DNA of 64,000 nt from Rhodoblastus acidophilus (lineage in GTDB: Bacteria; Pseudomonadota; Alphaproteobacteria; Rhizobiales; Beijerinckiaceae), in the NCBI RefSeq assembly GCF_025961575.1, contig NZ_JAOQNX010000015.1, forward strand, positions 52,945 to 116,944. Reading direction: 5' to 3'. The notes below the pieces were generated by a model. That model saw nothing but the letters and a program-made list of their open reading frames with translations, was not told the origin of the DNA and made no database searches. Of the stretch, positions 55,322 to 63,987 are shown piece after piece. Each line of letters opens with the position of its first letter. Position 1 is the stretch's first letter. Made by a program: the position numbers and the translations under genes.

Positions 55322-57525
55322 CCGGCGATCTGCAAAAACTCTTGGACGCGCTGCCCGGCGCGCGGTTGATCGGCTGCCCGCCGATGACCAAAGGGCCACG
55401 CTCGGCGAAGTGGCAAATGAACAGCAGCCGAGACCCGGCTGCTATCATGCCGGGCGAAAACGTCGGCGTTCACATCGGAGGCGAATTGGTCGTGATCGAT
55501 GTTGAAGGGCCGGGCAAGGCCAACGAAAAAGCCCGCGCGGGGCTGGAGAACCTCGCGCAGGCTGAAGAGCGGCTTGGAGCGCTGCCGCCGACTTTGGAAA
55601 CATTGACACCTTCGGGAGGACGTCACCTCATTTATATGGTCCCGGCGGTTCGGGCTTTCCAGCCGAAGGCCAAACTTCTTCATATGGAAGGAGTTGAGCT
55701 TCGCACGGGGGATCAGATTGTCATGGCCCCGCCGTCTCGGGTCCGCAACGCTGCCGGCGATGTCGTGGCCTATCGCTTCGCCGAGGGCCATGCGCCGGGG
55801 GAAATCGCCGTTGCGGAACTTCCCGCCGCGTGGGTGGACGCCATTCTGAAGGATGGCACGCCGAAACCTTCGACCCCTCGCGCCGATGACGCCGGCCCGA
55901 AGGAAAAGCGTCTGGTCCCGTTCGCACCAATCCGTGCCGGCTGCGCCTTCGTGGATTGGGTCTGGGGTGAGGGCGCGGCGGTGGCAAGCGAACCGGAGTG
56001 GTACGCCGCGCTGTCTTTCCTGCCCTGTTGCGAGGGTGGACGGGGCTTGGCCCATGAACTGGGCAAGGTTCATCCGGGATACAGCGCTGCCGAGACTGAT
56101 GCGAAGTTTGACCACGCCGCCGACTTCCCCCCGCGCCGCTGCGACTACATCGCCGGGGAACTCGGCTTTGCCGGTTGCCAGCGCTGCCCGCTTCGCGGGA
56201 CGATCAACAGCCCCATAGCTTTGGGCTTCACGAAAGAACACCTCGCGCGCGTTCAACGCGGCGTCGTCTACATCGCCGAAACCCGCCAGTATTTCGAGTT
56301 GTCCACCCGCCGCCGTTGGGGGCATGCCGAATACGCGGACTGGATCAAACACCAAGTTGGTCGTGGTCCGCATGACCAACTCACGCTGTCGAAGACCACC
56401 GGCAGAGTGACGCGCGCGGACTTCATCGCTGGTGACGACCGCCTGATTGTCGAGACGCCGGAAGGCCACGCCGTGAACCTCTGGCAGCGCGACGGCGTGA
56501 CGCCAGTTGGTGGCGATGCGTCGCCGATCCTCGGCTTTATCGATTATCTCATTCCCGATCCGGCTTCGCGCTCGCATATCTTGGACTATCTCGCGCACCT
56601 GCTGCAACGTCGTGGCGTCAAGATCATGCATGGACTGATTGTGACGGGCGGTTTCGGCTCGGGGAAATCGACGCTCGGTCGCATCATTTCGGCGCTGTTC
56701 GGTAGAAACGCACGGACGATTCAGGGTGAGAAGCTCGCCAGTCGTTGGAATACCGAACTCGTTGATTGCGAGGTCTTGATTGCTGAAGAGGCCGCGCACG
56801 GCGAGAAATTCGAAGTTTCGGAAAGGATCAAGGACCTTGTAACACGCGATTGGTTTCAAGTTGAACAAAAGCATGTCGCCACGTTTGAGGGGCGGACGCC
56901 GAGGGGAATTCTCGTTAACAGCAACCATGAAGCCGCGTTGGTCGTGGCGCAGGGCGATAGGCGATGGATGGTCGTTGAAACGGTCGCGCGCGAGGCGGTT
57001 GCGTCGCCGGATTTCTTTCGCGACCTGAACGCCAAGCTGAACGACGGTGAGACGCTGCCGGCGTTCGCGCATTGGCTCATGCAGCGCGATTTGGCGAAGT
57101 TCAATCCGAACGTGGACCCGCCGATAACGGAAGCCAAGCGCGTGGCTATTGCTGCCAGCCGCACGCCGTTGGCGCAAGTCATCGCCGAGGGTATCGAGAG
57201 CGAGGAGTTGCCGTTTCATAAGGACATCGTCACGGTGGATGAAGTCGTGACGTACCTCAGCCGTAGCCGCTGGACGGTTGCCGGCGTCTCGCCGGAAAAG
57301 GTGGCGGGGGCGCTGCGCTCCCTCGGCGCTGTTCGTCTCGGACAAATCCGGTTGGCGGGTGGCGGAAGAACGCGGCCTTGGGTCATTCGCAATCGTGAGA
57401 ATTGGCGTCCCGACGACACGGAAGGCTTGCGGGCTGAGCTTTCGAGCTTTCCGGCCCACCTGCCGAACGTTTACGCTCTTCCGTCGCCCATTTCACCAGT
57501 TGTGGCGGAGGCGGCGCGGCCCTGA
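55318..57525 (+). CDS. Bifunctional primase-polymerase/P4-type helicase
   Basis: 735 residues. N-terminal prim-pol domain (about 1-185; VVIDVEGPGKAN with catalytic acids, TLTPSGGRHLIYMVP, GDQIVMAPPSR). The C-terminal half is a P4-type superfamily 3 helicase (about 400-590) with Walker A TGGFGSGKSTLGR, Walker B-like CEVLIAEEAAHGE and the sensor NSNHEAALVV. It would open an origin, prime and unwind, as the P4 alpha protein does. It starts GTG 55318. A candidate origin follows the stop. Confidence 0.9.
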   Translation: MTGDLQKLLDALPGARLIGCPPMTKGPRSAKWQMNSSRDPAAIMPGENVGVHIGGELVVIDVEGPGKANEKARAGLENLAQAEERLGALPPTLETLTPSGGRHLIYMVPAVRAFQPKAKLLHMEGVELRTGDQIVMAPPSRVRNAAGDVVAYRFAEGHAPGEIAVAELPAAWVDAILKDGTPKPSTPRADDAGPKEKRLVPFAPIRAGCAFVDWVWGEGAAVASEPEWYAALSFLPCCEGGRGLAHELGKVHPGYSAAETDAKFDHAADFPPRRCDYIAGELGFAGCQRCPLRGTINSPIALGFTKEHLARVQRGVVYIAETRQYFELSTRRRWGHAEYADWIKHQVGRGPHDQLTLSKTTGRVTRADFIAGDDRLIVETPEGHAVNLWQRDGVTPVGGDASPILGFIDYLIPDPASRSHILDYLAHLLQRRGVKIMHGLIVTGGFGSGKSTLGRIISALFGRNARTIQGEKLASRWNTELVDCEVLIAEEAAHGEKFEVSERIKDLVTRDWFQVEQKHVATFEGRTPRGILVNSNHEAALVVAQGDRRWMVVETVAREAVASPDFFRDLNAKLNDGETLPAFAHWLMQRDLAKFNPNVDPPITEAKRVAIAASRTPLAQVIAEGIESEELPFHKDIVTVDEVVTYLSRSRWTVAGVSPEKVAGALRSLGAVRLGQIRLAGGGRTRPWVIRNRENWRPDDTEGLRAELSSFPAHLPNVYALPSPISPVVAEAARP

Positions 57526-57528
57526 TCC

Positions 57529-57761
57529 GTCACACGTCACAGCGTCACAGTTGTTTAAACTTCGTTTCGTGTTTCGATTTCTCTCATGCTCCCGCCGCTA
57601 GCCGCACTTCTCCCGATCATTCTCTTATTTCTAATTTCTCTATTCAAACTGTGACAGGGTGTGACAAGAGAGATTAGTCTTTGTTCTAGAATCATTTTTC
57701 GCTGTCCCAGTTCTGTCACGGTTGCTCTTGAGCAACCGTGACACGGCAAAAACCGTGACAC
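57529..57761. other. Candidate replication origin with GTGAC iterons
   Basis: Eight GTGAC/GTCAC motifs: 57529, 57536 and 57544 (GTCAC, spaced 7-8 bases); 57651 and 57661 (GTGAC, 10 apart); 57715 (GTCAC), 57738 and 57755 (GTGAC). An AT-rich stretch (about 57617-57700) lies between the clusters. It directly follows the primase-helicase gene. P4-type alpha proteins bind iterons near AT-rich DNA. No experimental support. Confidence 0.5.
57714..57743. repeat. 30-base palindrome in the candidate origin
   Basis: Perfect 14-bp arms TGTCACGGTTGCTC and their complement, with a 2-base spacer. The arms carry GTCAC and GTGAC iterons. Confidence 0.9.
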
Positions 57762-57791
57762 CTCCGCCTCAACTGGAGCCCCGTTATTAGA

Positions 57792-58208
57792 ATGGTTCGA
57801 GAGTTGCCGCCGTTCGATATAGAGAAGATAGCTAATCTTCGGCCGTGGACGATTCTTTCAACAAAAGCGCTGGCGGGATTGTGGAGCGTTGATCCGTCGC
57901 TTCTTATCGTCCGCAAATATCGCGGTGTCGGGCCGCAGCCCCTCCCTGGCGAATGGGTCCGGGGCAACGTGACCGCCTACATGATCAGCGACGTGCGCCG
58001 ATGGCTCGGCGATGCGCGAACTGATGTCGAGATGTTCGCCGAAGCCCTCGCGCCGATCTTGACCGCTGAAGAATCTGCATGCGAATCTACCGTCCGGCTT
58101 TTCGCGTGCTCAGAAGCATCGTCAACCGATTGCATCATAGGCGCAAGGTTCAGCGCGACGGGCAAGAAACAATACCTCGAATATATCCGTCAGCAAAGTT
58201 CGTTGTAA
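57792..58208 (+). CDS. HTH-like small protein of unknown function
   Basis: 138 residues. N-terminal part has possible HTH pattern (TKALAGLWSVDPSLLIVRKYRGVGPQPLPGEWVRGNVTAYMISDVRRWL) that fits the AlpA/excisionase fold, with unknown C-terminus. Lies between the candidate origin and the recombinase. Confidence 0.55.
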   Translation: MVRELPPFDIEKIANLRPWTILSTKALAGLWSVDPSLLIVRKYRGVGPQPLPGEWVRGNVTAYMISDVRRWLGDARTDVEMFAEALAPILTAEESACESTVRLFACSEASSTDCIIGARFSATGKKQYLEYIRQQSSL

Positions 58209-58320
58209 TGATCCTATAACGCGCAAGTTTGGTGCGCGTGAATCTTGCTAAGTGGCCGAAACGCTCCTTTTCTATTACAAAAAAAGTGTATACCCATCCC
58301 ATATGACTTAAATTTAGCTC

Positions 58321-58349
58321 TTGACAGTGTGATTCGCTGGACTCAGGAT
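58321..58349 (+). promoter_or_regulatory. Possible sigma-70-type promoter of the serine recombinase
   Basis: TTGACA at 58321 and CAGGAT 17 bases later, with AT-rich sequence upstream. About 95 bases before the recombinase start. The -10 is weak. Confidence 0.35.
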
Positions 58350-58443
58350 CATGCACAACACCAGTGCTGCACAGTGCTGGGGGCATGAAAGGAACCCTCA
58401 AAAGGTCGTTTGTGGGTTCCGAACAGAGATGAGCGAAGCGACT

Positions 58444-59136
58444 ATGAACAAGCTGATTGCCTACTTCCGCGTCAGTACGGCGCAGCAAGGCCGCTCCGGC
58501 CTCGGTATCGAAGCCCAGCGCGAAGCCCTCGCGCGCTTCGCCGAGGCGGAGGGGTTCAAGATCGTCGGCGAATTCGTTGAGGTCGAAACCGGCAAAGGCG
58601 CTGATGCGCTGGCCCTCCGCCCGCAACTGTCCGCCGCTCTCGCCGAGGCCCGCTTGCACGGTTGCCCCATCGGCGTGGCGAAGCTGGACCGCCTGAGCCG
58701 TGACGTTCATTTCATCAGCGGCCTGATGGCGCACGGCACGCCGTTCGTTGTCGCCGAACTCGGCGCGAAGACGGACCCGTTTACCCTTCACCTGTTCGCC
58801 GCGCTCGCCGAGAAAGAGCGCGCCATGATCTCAAGCCGCACCAAAGCCGCCCTCTCGGCGGCGAAGGCGCGTGGCGTCAAGCTCGGCAACCCCAACCCCG
58901 TTGCTCATGCCGGCCTGAGCCAAGCCGGCACGCTCGGCGTCGCCGCCGTGAAGGCGTCCGCCTCCGCATTCGCCGCCCGCATCATGCCAGCCATTCGTGA
59001 CGCCCAAGCCAATGGGGCTAAATCTCTGCGCCAGATCGCCGAGGCCCTCAACGAACGCGCCATTCCCACCGCGCGAGGCGGGCGCTGGGCCGCAACCCAA
59101 GTCCGCGACATCCTGAGCCGTCAGGTGGTCGCGTGA
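58444..59136 (+). CDS. Serine recombinase/resolvase
   Basis: 230 residues. Resolvase domain with catalytic serine in [10 protein letters not shown] (about residue 10), [16 protein letters not shown] and the [18 protein letters not shown] helix; a C-terminal recombinase-like HTH region ([22 protein letters not shown]). ATG 58444 gives the usual family N-terminus; a start at 58429 is possible. Confidence 0.9.
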   Translation: MNKLIAYFRVSTAQQGRSGLGIEAQREALARFAEAEGFKIVGEFVEVETGKGADALALRPQLSAALAEARLHGCPIGVAKLDRLSRDVHFISGLMAHGTPFVVAELGAKTDPFTLHLFAALAEKERAMISSRTKAALSAAKARGVKLGNPNPVAHAGLSQAGTLGVAAVKASASAFAARIMPAIRDAQANGAKSLRQIAEALNERAIPTARGGRWAATQVRDILSRQVVA

Positions 59137-59336
59137 GCAAATGTCTCTGCCTGTCCAAGCTCGCCGATAGCGTCAGCATGAACCCGCGCGTACTGGCGTT
59201 CCTCGCCAGACATGGCGAGTTGCCTGCGCCCACGGTTGGCGACCGCTACCAACCCTGCGGCGTCATCCCAACAACCACCCTTGTTCAATGGATCGAGGAA
59301 AGGAGGCCTCGCAATGAGGCGACTGAAAACGATTAA
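59133..59336 (+). CDS. Small AlpA-like protein
   Basis: 67 residues. The pattern [25 protein letters not shown] and [16 protein letters not shown] fits a winged-helix excisionase. GTG start overlaps the recombinase stop (GTGA). A copy of its tail (TPTLSQWIEDRRPDDG) lies at 62714-62794. Confidence 0.6.
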   Translation: MSKCLCLSKLADSVSMNPRVLAFLARHGELPAPTVGDRYQPCGVIPTTTLVQWIEERRPRNEATEND

Positions 59337-59829
59337 GGAACTGGAGGCGCATTTGGGTATCAGCACCCACGCTATTCATGCGCGCATCCGCGCCGGCAAG
59401 ATCGCCGGCGCGATCAAGATAGGGAAGCTTTGGTACTTCGGCCCGGAAGCCTTCGCCGCGCCGGAACCCGAGCCCGAGCCCGACAAGTCGCCGAAGATGA
59501 TGAATGCCACTGAAGTGGCGGCGTTCTTGAACATCAGCCCAGCGACCGCCGTCCGCCGGATCAAAAATGGTGAAATGCCCGGCGCTTTTCAGGTTTCGAA
59601 GCACCGCTGGCGCGTCGATAGCGCCGCTCTCTCTCAATGGATCAGCGAAAATTCGACCAAGGAACTGCGCCAATGCAAATCAAACTCTACACCCGTCCAG
59701 AGTCGCCTTATTGGTACGCCGAAGTTGAAGCTGGAGGCGTTCGCCAGCGAATTTCAACCTATGTCCGCAGCAGCCCGAAGCTTCGTGGAAAGGCTATCGA
59801 GGTTGCGGAGCAGCGCGCAGCGGAGTTAG
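59314..59829 (+). CDS. Double-HTH excisionase-like protein
   Basis: 171 residues, two HTH domains: residues 1-46 ([28 protein letters not shown]) and 62-111 (NATEVAAFLNISPATAVRRIKNGEMPGA), joined by a PEPEPEPDK linker. It has a very strong ribosome site (AAAGGAGG). The frame overlaps the integrase gene by 157 bases, so the last about 50 residues may not be natural. A paralogue lies at 62769. Confidence 0.7.
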   Translation: MRRLKTIKELEAHLGISTHAIHARIRAGKIAGAIKIGKLWYFGPEAFAAPEPEPEPDKSPKMMNATEVAAFLNISPATAVRRIKNGEMPGAFQVSKHRWRVDSAALSQWISENSTKELRQCKSNSTPVQSRLIGTPKLKLEAFASEFQPMSAAARSFVERLSRLRSSAQRS

Positions 59830-60743
59830 CCGAAGCAGCGCGCCGAAGCGAAAGCGTGACCCTCAGCCAAGCCACCATAGCGTTCTTGAACGACGGTGCG
59901 GGATTGGAGGCAACCACGCTGAGAAACTATACGCGTAGGTTGGCCGGCGCTGTCGATATGATCGGCCCTGACCGCCTCTTGATGGACCTGACGCCCGATC
60001 TGTTGCGCGACTTTGTCGCCATGCGAGCGCGCGAAATCTCGGGAATTCAGGTCAGGCACGAACTCACCGCGCTGGGCTCCGTCGTGGCTTACGCCGCCGA
60101 GCGTCGCTTTCCTGGCGCTCCGTCCACAAACCCCTGTCGTGAGGTCCCCAAGAAATCGCTCGCCAAGGCTCAGCAAAAGCCCCGTTGGCTCAAGCCCGAA
60201 CAAGTCCGCGCCATCCTTGAGCAGGCCCGGCGCTCGCCGTTCTGGACGGCGTTCCTTGGGTTGATCCTTGAAACCGGGATGCGTCATGAGGAAGCATTGG
60301 GCTTGCAGTGGTCAGAGGTTGACTTCGTTGAAGGCGTTATCAATCTCGGCGCAGCCCGTGAGAAAACGAAGCGGGGCCGTATCATCCCGTTGACCAAGCA
60401 CGCCCGGACCATCCTCGCCGGCATTTTACGCTATGAGCGGTCACCATGGGTTTTCATTAATCCAAGGACCGGCAATCGGTATGTATCAATCTGGAAAAGC
60501 TGGGGAAGTTTACGCCAGCGGGCCGGAGTTCCTGAAGGCCGCATTCACGATCTACGGCATACCTTCGCCTCCCTGACCCGACAGAACGGCATGAGCCGTG
60601 AAGACCGCATGGCGATCATGGGCCACACCTCCGAGGCGTCTCATGAAATCTACGCCAAGGGGTCCGTTAAGTCGCTCTCCGACGCGTTGGAGGCAAACAG
60701 GCCCTTGCTGAAGCTTAGCAAGAAACCCGAACATTCTTCATAG
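59673..60743 (+). CDS. Tyrosine integrase (complete)
   Basis: 356 residues. Core-binding domain (about 60-145) and catalytic domain (about 175-340) with Arg in TGMRHEEALGL, HDLRHTFASL, GHTSEASHEIY (Tyr). This is the only one of the three integrases with all catalytic residues. ATG 59673 gives the expected start; the longer frame would add 12 residues. Confidence 0.9.
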   Translation: MQIKLYTRPESPYWYAEVEAGGVRQRISTYVRSSPKLRGKAIEVAEQRAAELAEAARRSESVTLSQATIAFLNDGAGLEATTLRNYTRRLAGAVDMIGPDRLLMDLTPDLLRDFVAMRAREISGIQVRHELTALGSVVAYAAERRFPGAPSTNPCREVPKKSLAKAQQKPRWLKPEQVRAILEQARRSPFWTAFLGLILETGMRHEEALGLQWSEVDFVEGVINLGAAREKTKRGRIIPLTKHARTILAGILRYERSPWVFINPRTGNRYVSIWKSWGSLRQRAGVPEGRIHDLRHTFASLTRQNGMSREDRMAIMGHTSEASHEIYAKGSVKSLSDALEANRPLLKLSKKPEHSS

Positions 60744-60829
60744 GTAAGAAGGTCTTTGTGTAGTCCCACATGTGAACCCAATCACGTATGCTCTATGTGT
60801 CGTAATAATGCGACCTTAGGAAATTGAAT

Positions 60830-61090
60830 ATGTTGAACGCGCAAGAACTGAAAACACTGAATATCACAGGTGTTATGCTGAAACAAAGTGAGGCCTTGTT
60901 CGATGGCCTTGCTGAAAAACTCTCTGGCCATTCCGGGTGCCAGTGGGGATACGTCGGTTGTCGTCTCGGGATCGTTCAGAACTCGTTCCTCGTGGCGGCG
61001 GCGCTGCTGTCCGATCTGTGCGTTGACGTCGAAATGGCCTTGGACGCGGAAGCGTGCCGATCTGAAGATGAGAGCGGCGACGAAAAGTAA
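60830..61090 (+). CDS. Small protein of unknown function
   Basis: 86 residues, acidic C-terminus, four cysteines (GCQWGYVGCRLG, DLCVDVE, AEACRSE). ATG 60830 follows AGGA at 8 bases. Unknown family. Confidence 0.5.
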   Translation: MLNAQELKTLNITGVMLKQSEALFDGLAEKLSGHSGCQWGYVGCRLGIVQNSFLVAAALLSDLCVDVEMALDAEACRSEDESGDEK

Positions 61091-61166
61091 CAGGTAAGCA
61101 CAAGCAGCGCGACCAGCCGGAACTGGGGGCGCAATTTTCCTAAATTCCAATTTTAGGGGAATGCAA

Positions 61167-61487
61167 ATGCAATCGAACAAAATTTCCACCCTCGCCGCCC
61201 GCCTGAAGGCCTCCAAGGAAGCCTACTTGGAAACTGAACGCTCGCGCGGCGTAGACGCCGGGCGCGCATGGGCTATCGAATACGCTGACTATGAGGACTT
61301 GTTGGGATTTCATGATTGCGCGTTCAAGGCCCAAACGCTCGGGTACTCATCCCAGGTCCTTTTGGACTGCTTTCCTCAGGCCGGGGATATCGATTATTTT
61401 TTCGGTGACGCGGCCGATGTGTCGGACGAATACGTTCACGGCTTCGTGGCCGGGGCGATCATGGCCTGCGTTGAGGCTCAATACTGA
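61167..61487 (+). CDS. Small protein of unknown function
   Basis: 106 residues, acidic, no membrane segment (ISTLAARLKASKEAYLETERSRG, DIDYFFGDAADVSDEYVHGFVAGAIMACVEAQY). AGGGGA lies 7 bases before ATG 61167. Unknown family. It ends 2 bases before an HTH gene. Confidence 0.55.
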   Translation: MQSNKISTLAARLKASKEAYLETERSRGVDAGRAWAIEYADYEDLLGFHDCAFKAQTLGYSSQVLLDCFPQAGDIDYFFGDAADVSDEYVHGFVAGAIMACVEAQY

Positions 61488-61489
61488 AA

Positions 61490-61729
61490 ATGCGCACGAA
61501 CGCCCTCCCTCCCGGCTCCATGCCGCGCGGCCTGAACCGAGTTCAGGCCGCGCAATACGTCGGCGTCTCGCCCTCTCTTTTTGACCAGATGGTTCAGGAC
61601 GGGCGCATGCCGCGACCGAAGCGCATCAACCGCCGGAACGTGTGGGACCTGCGCCGGATCGATGAGGCCTTCGCCGCCATCGATGACGACAACGAAAAAC
61701 CCTCTTCCTCATGGTCCGATGTGAATTGA
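61490..61729 (+). CDS. HTH excisionase-like protein
   Basis: 79 residues. HTH with LNRVQAAQYVGVSPSLFDQMVQDGRMPRPKRINRRNVWDL. Directly upstream of the truncated integrase at 61740. Confidence 0.8.
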   Translation: MRTNALPPGSMPRGLNRVQAAQYVGVSPSLFDQMVQDGRMPRPKRINRRNVWDLRRIDEAFAAIDDDNEKPSSSWSDVN

Positions 61730-61739
61730 GGCCGCAGCC

Positions 61740-62726
61740 ATGAAGTTTACAAGGCGCATCAAGTACGTGGTCGAGGATGTCGACCGTCACGGCAACGTGC
61801 GCCTGTACTTCCGCGTCAAAGGACGCCCGAAGGTCCGTCTGCCCGGCCCTCCAGAGTCGCCAGAATTCCAGAAAGCCTACGCTGACGCCTTGGCGGGCAA
61901 GACCGCCCCCAAGGCGGAGGCCGCGCCAGCCGAGCGCCACCCGCGTGGCTCACTCGGCTGGCTCTTCGAACAATATTACCGCTCGCCGGAGTTCGGGAAC
62001 CTCAAGGCCAGCACCCGCTCTGTTCGTCGCCGAGTGCTTGAGCCTTGGGCGGAGAAGGGCGGCGCGCGTCCATTTTCGGAACTGTCTCCCGTCGATATAC
62101 GCCGCTGGCGCGACGCCAAGCGCGACACGCCGGAGGCCGCGAACAACCTGCTCAAGTTCCTGAAGGTCGTCTTTTCGTGGGCGATTGAGCGCGGCCTTGC
62201 AGTCAGCAACCCGGCGCGGGACGTGAAGAAGTTTTCCTCCGACAGCGAGGGCCATCACACTTGGACCGTCGAGGAAATTCGCCAGTATGAAGCCCGCCAC
62301 CCGATTGGCTCCAAGGCCCGGCTGGCGTTGGCGCTGTTGCTGTTCACAAGCCAACGCCGCTCTGACGTGGTCCGTCTCGGGCCGGCTGACGTGCAGGACG
62401 GCTTCATATCGTTGAAGCAGGAGAAGACCGGCGCGCGGCTCGAACTGCCCGTGTTGCCGCAGTTGCAGGTGATCTTGGACGCCACGCCGTGCGGGGCTGA
62501 GACGTTCCTTCAAACCGAGTACGGCAAGCCGTTCACGTCCAATGGTTTCGGCAATTGGTTCCGCGACCGTTGCAACGAGGCGGGCCTTCCGCAATGCAGC
62601 GCGCACGGCCTTCGCAAAGCTGCTGTGACCATCGCCGCGCACAACGGCGCGACCGCACACGCCAAGTTCGGCGAAGCCAGCACCGCCACCAACAAGGCGA
62701 GCGCCAGGGTGCTGGCTTCGCCGTAA
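61740..62726 (+). CDS. Tyrosine integrase, C-terminally truncated
   Basis: 328 residues. The N-terminal and core regions are typical (GSLGWLFEQYYRSPEFGNLK, SQRRSDVVRLG with Arg, HGLRKA). The protein ends 30 residues after HGLRKA, and lacks the Trp/His and Tyr segments. At its end the DNA switches to the tail of an AlpA-like gene. It cannot be a full recombinase. Confidence 0.85.
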   Translation: MKFTRRIKYVVEDVDRHGNVRLYFRVKGRPKVRLPGPPESPEFQKAYADALAGKTAPKAEAAPAERHPRGSLGWLFEQYYRSPEFGNLKASTRSVRRRVLEPWAEKGGARPFSELSPVDIRRWRDAKRDTPEAANNLLKFLKVVFSWAIERGLAVSNPARDVKKFSSDSEGHHTWTVEEIRQYEARHPIGSKARLALALLLFTSQRRSDVVRLGPADVQDGFISLKQEKTGARLELPVLPQLQVILDATPCGAETFLQTEYGKPFTSNGFGNWFRDRCNEAGLPQCSAHGLRKAAVTIAAHNGATAHAKFGEASTATNKASARVLASP

Positions 62727-62794
62727 CGCCGACCCTTTCTCAATGGATCGAAGACCGGAGGCCCGACGATGGCACAACCAAAGAGCATCAATGA
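62714..62794 (+). pseudogene. Remnant of an AlpA-like gene tail
   Basis: In the frame +1 to the integrase, FAVTPTLSQWIEDRRPDDG corresponds to [16 protein letters not shown] of the gene at 59133. The following ribosome site and start of the double-HTH gene are also similar to those after 59133. Confidence 0.6.
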
Positions 62795-63197
62795 ACTTGC
62801 GGCGCACCTCGGCATTACCCGACAGGCTCCTTCCCAAGAACCAGAACAAAAACCCACGCCCAAGCAGACAAGTATAGCAATACCGAAATTCATTCGGCTG
62901 TCCAAACTGATTGCTCAGCTCGGTGTTTCACGCCGTGTCGGCTATTATTGGGCGAAGCAAGGACTTTTGCCCGGAGCGGTACAGTTGAATGGCGCATGGC
63001 TCGTCGAAGAAGCTACCGTCTCTGCTTGGATCAGGGATGGTCAACAAAAGATGATAAATCCCCCGGAGCCCATCATCTCTCCCAATTGGTATCCCTCCGC
63101 CCGGCCAGAATATATACCCACGTCCCGCGTGGCCCAAGAACTCAAACAAGAGCTATTGAAGCGGCGGAAGCGTCGCGAGGCCGCGAAATCTCGGTGA
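62769..63197 (+). CDS. Double-HTH excisionase-like protein, paralogue
   Basis: 142 residues. The first HTH is cut (SINELAAHLGITRQ), joined by PSQEPEQKPTPKQ to a complete HTH (IRLSKLIAQLGVSRRVGYYWAKQGLLPGAVQLNGAW), and a basic C-terminal tail. Parallels the gene at 59314. GGAGG lies 7 bases before the ATG. Confidence 0.65.
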   Translation: MAQPKSINELAAHLGITRQAPSQEPEQKPTPKQTSIAIPKFIRLSKLIAQLGVSRRVGYYWAKQGLLPGAVQLNGAWLVEEATVSAWIRDGQQKMINPPEPIISPNWYPSARPEYIPTSRVAQELKQELLKRRKRREAAKSR

Positions 63198-63350
63198 TAA
63201 CCGCTGCTGTTTGATCCATTAAACATCGCCCCTCCCCCCGGTCTTGTGGGGGCGGCGGCAGCACTTCTTCCATAAGAAGAATGTTTTTCAATAGTTTACC
63301 GACCAAAAGCGGTCGGGCATGGTTCGAGGGCTGATTAAGGAAAGGACCGA

Positions 63351-63656
63351 ATGCGCCGCGCCAACCAACGCGAGATTTCGCCCCGGCTGCTGACGAAACA
63401 GCAGGCGGCAGAATATTGCGGTTTGAGCTTAGCGACGTTCTCGGCAGTCTGTCCCGTCGCCCCTCTCGCCATGCAGCGCCTCGCCGATGGCACGTCAAAC
63501 AAGCGCCTTGAGCGCTTCGACGTGCATTTGATTGACGAGTGGTTGGACAAGCTGTCGCAAGCAGATGGTGCGCTGTCCAGCTGTGACGATTGGCTGTCGC
63601 GCATGGATAAAGCCGATGACGGGAACAAGAATGACGGTTCGCATGCGCGGAATTAA
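63351..63656 (+). CDS. HTH excisionase-like protein
   Basis: 101 residues. LLTKQQAAEYCGLSLATFSAVCPVAP is an HTH_17-type motif. Upstream of the third integrase fragment, whose start overlaps its end by 26 bases. Confidence 0.75.
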   Translation: MRRANQREISPRLLTKQQAAEYCGLSLATFSAVCPVAPLAMQRLADGTSNKRLERFDVHLIDEWLDKLSQADGALSSCDDWLSRMDKADDGNKNDGSHARN

Positions 63657-63933
63657 GCGCTATCGACACCCCAAGACCGGTATTGAATACTGCTATCACC
63701 GCGCGACCAAGACGCGGATAAAAGCGCCATTCGGAACCCCTGAGTTCATCGAAGAGGTTCGGACGCTAGACGCAAACCACGCCGTTGCGAAGGCAATCCC
63801 CGGCAGCCTTGGCGTCTTGGTGGACGAATTCCGTAAGTCGCCAGACTGGACCGTCATCAAGCCGGCGACGCGCACCAGCTACGACCGCGTGTTTGATGTC
63901 CTTAACTGCCCGTTGCCGAAGAGCGCTGTCTGA
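63631..63933 (+). CDS. Tyrosine integrase, N-terminal fragment
   Basis: 100 residues, ending with an in-frame stop after PLPKSAV. GIKRYRHPKTGIEYCYHRATKTRIKAP and GSLGVLVDEFRKSPDW align with the integrase at 61740 (same subfamily). The catalytic domain is missing. Confidence 0.75.
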   Translation: MTVRMRGIKRYRHPKTGIEYCYHRATKTRIKAPFGTPEFIEEVRTLDANHAVAKAIPGSLGVLVDEFRKSPDWTVIKPATRTSYDRVFDVLNCPLPKSAV

Positions 63934-63987
63934 TCAACTCCCTTCGGGAGCGACGCGCCAGATGATTGCGGCGATTTCGCCGTGGAT

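Noticed and set aside
54943..57459. Minus-strand open frame of 838 codons opposite the primase gene
   Set aside because: Low-complexity Arg-rich translation with no family pattern. It mirrors the codon structure of the well-supported primase on the other strand.
63260..63320. Hairpins CTTCTT/AAGAAG and CCGACC/GGTCGG as terminators
   Set aside because: Stems of about 6 bp with poor U-runs; not strong enough to annotate.
59673..63933. A RIT-type trio of recombinases
   Set aside because: RIT elements have three complete overlapping integrases. Here two are truncated and separated by HTH genes.
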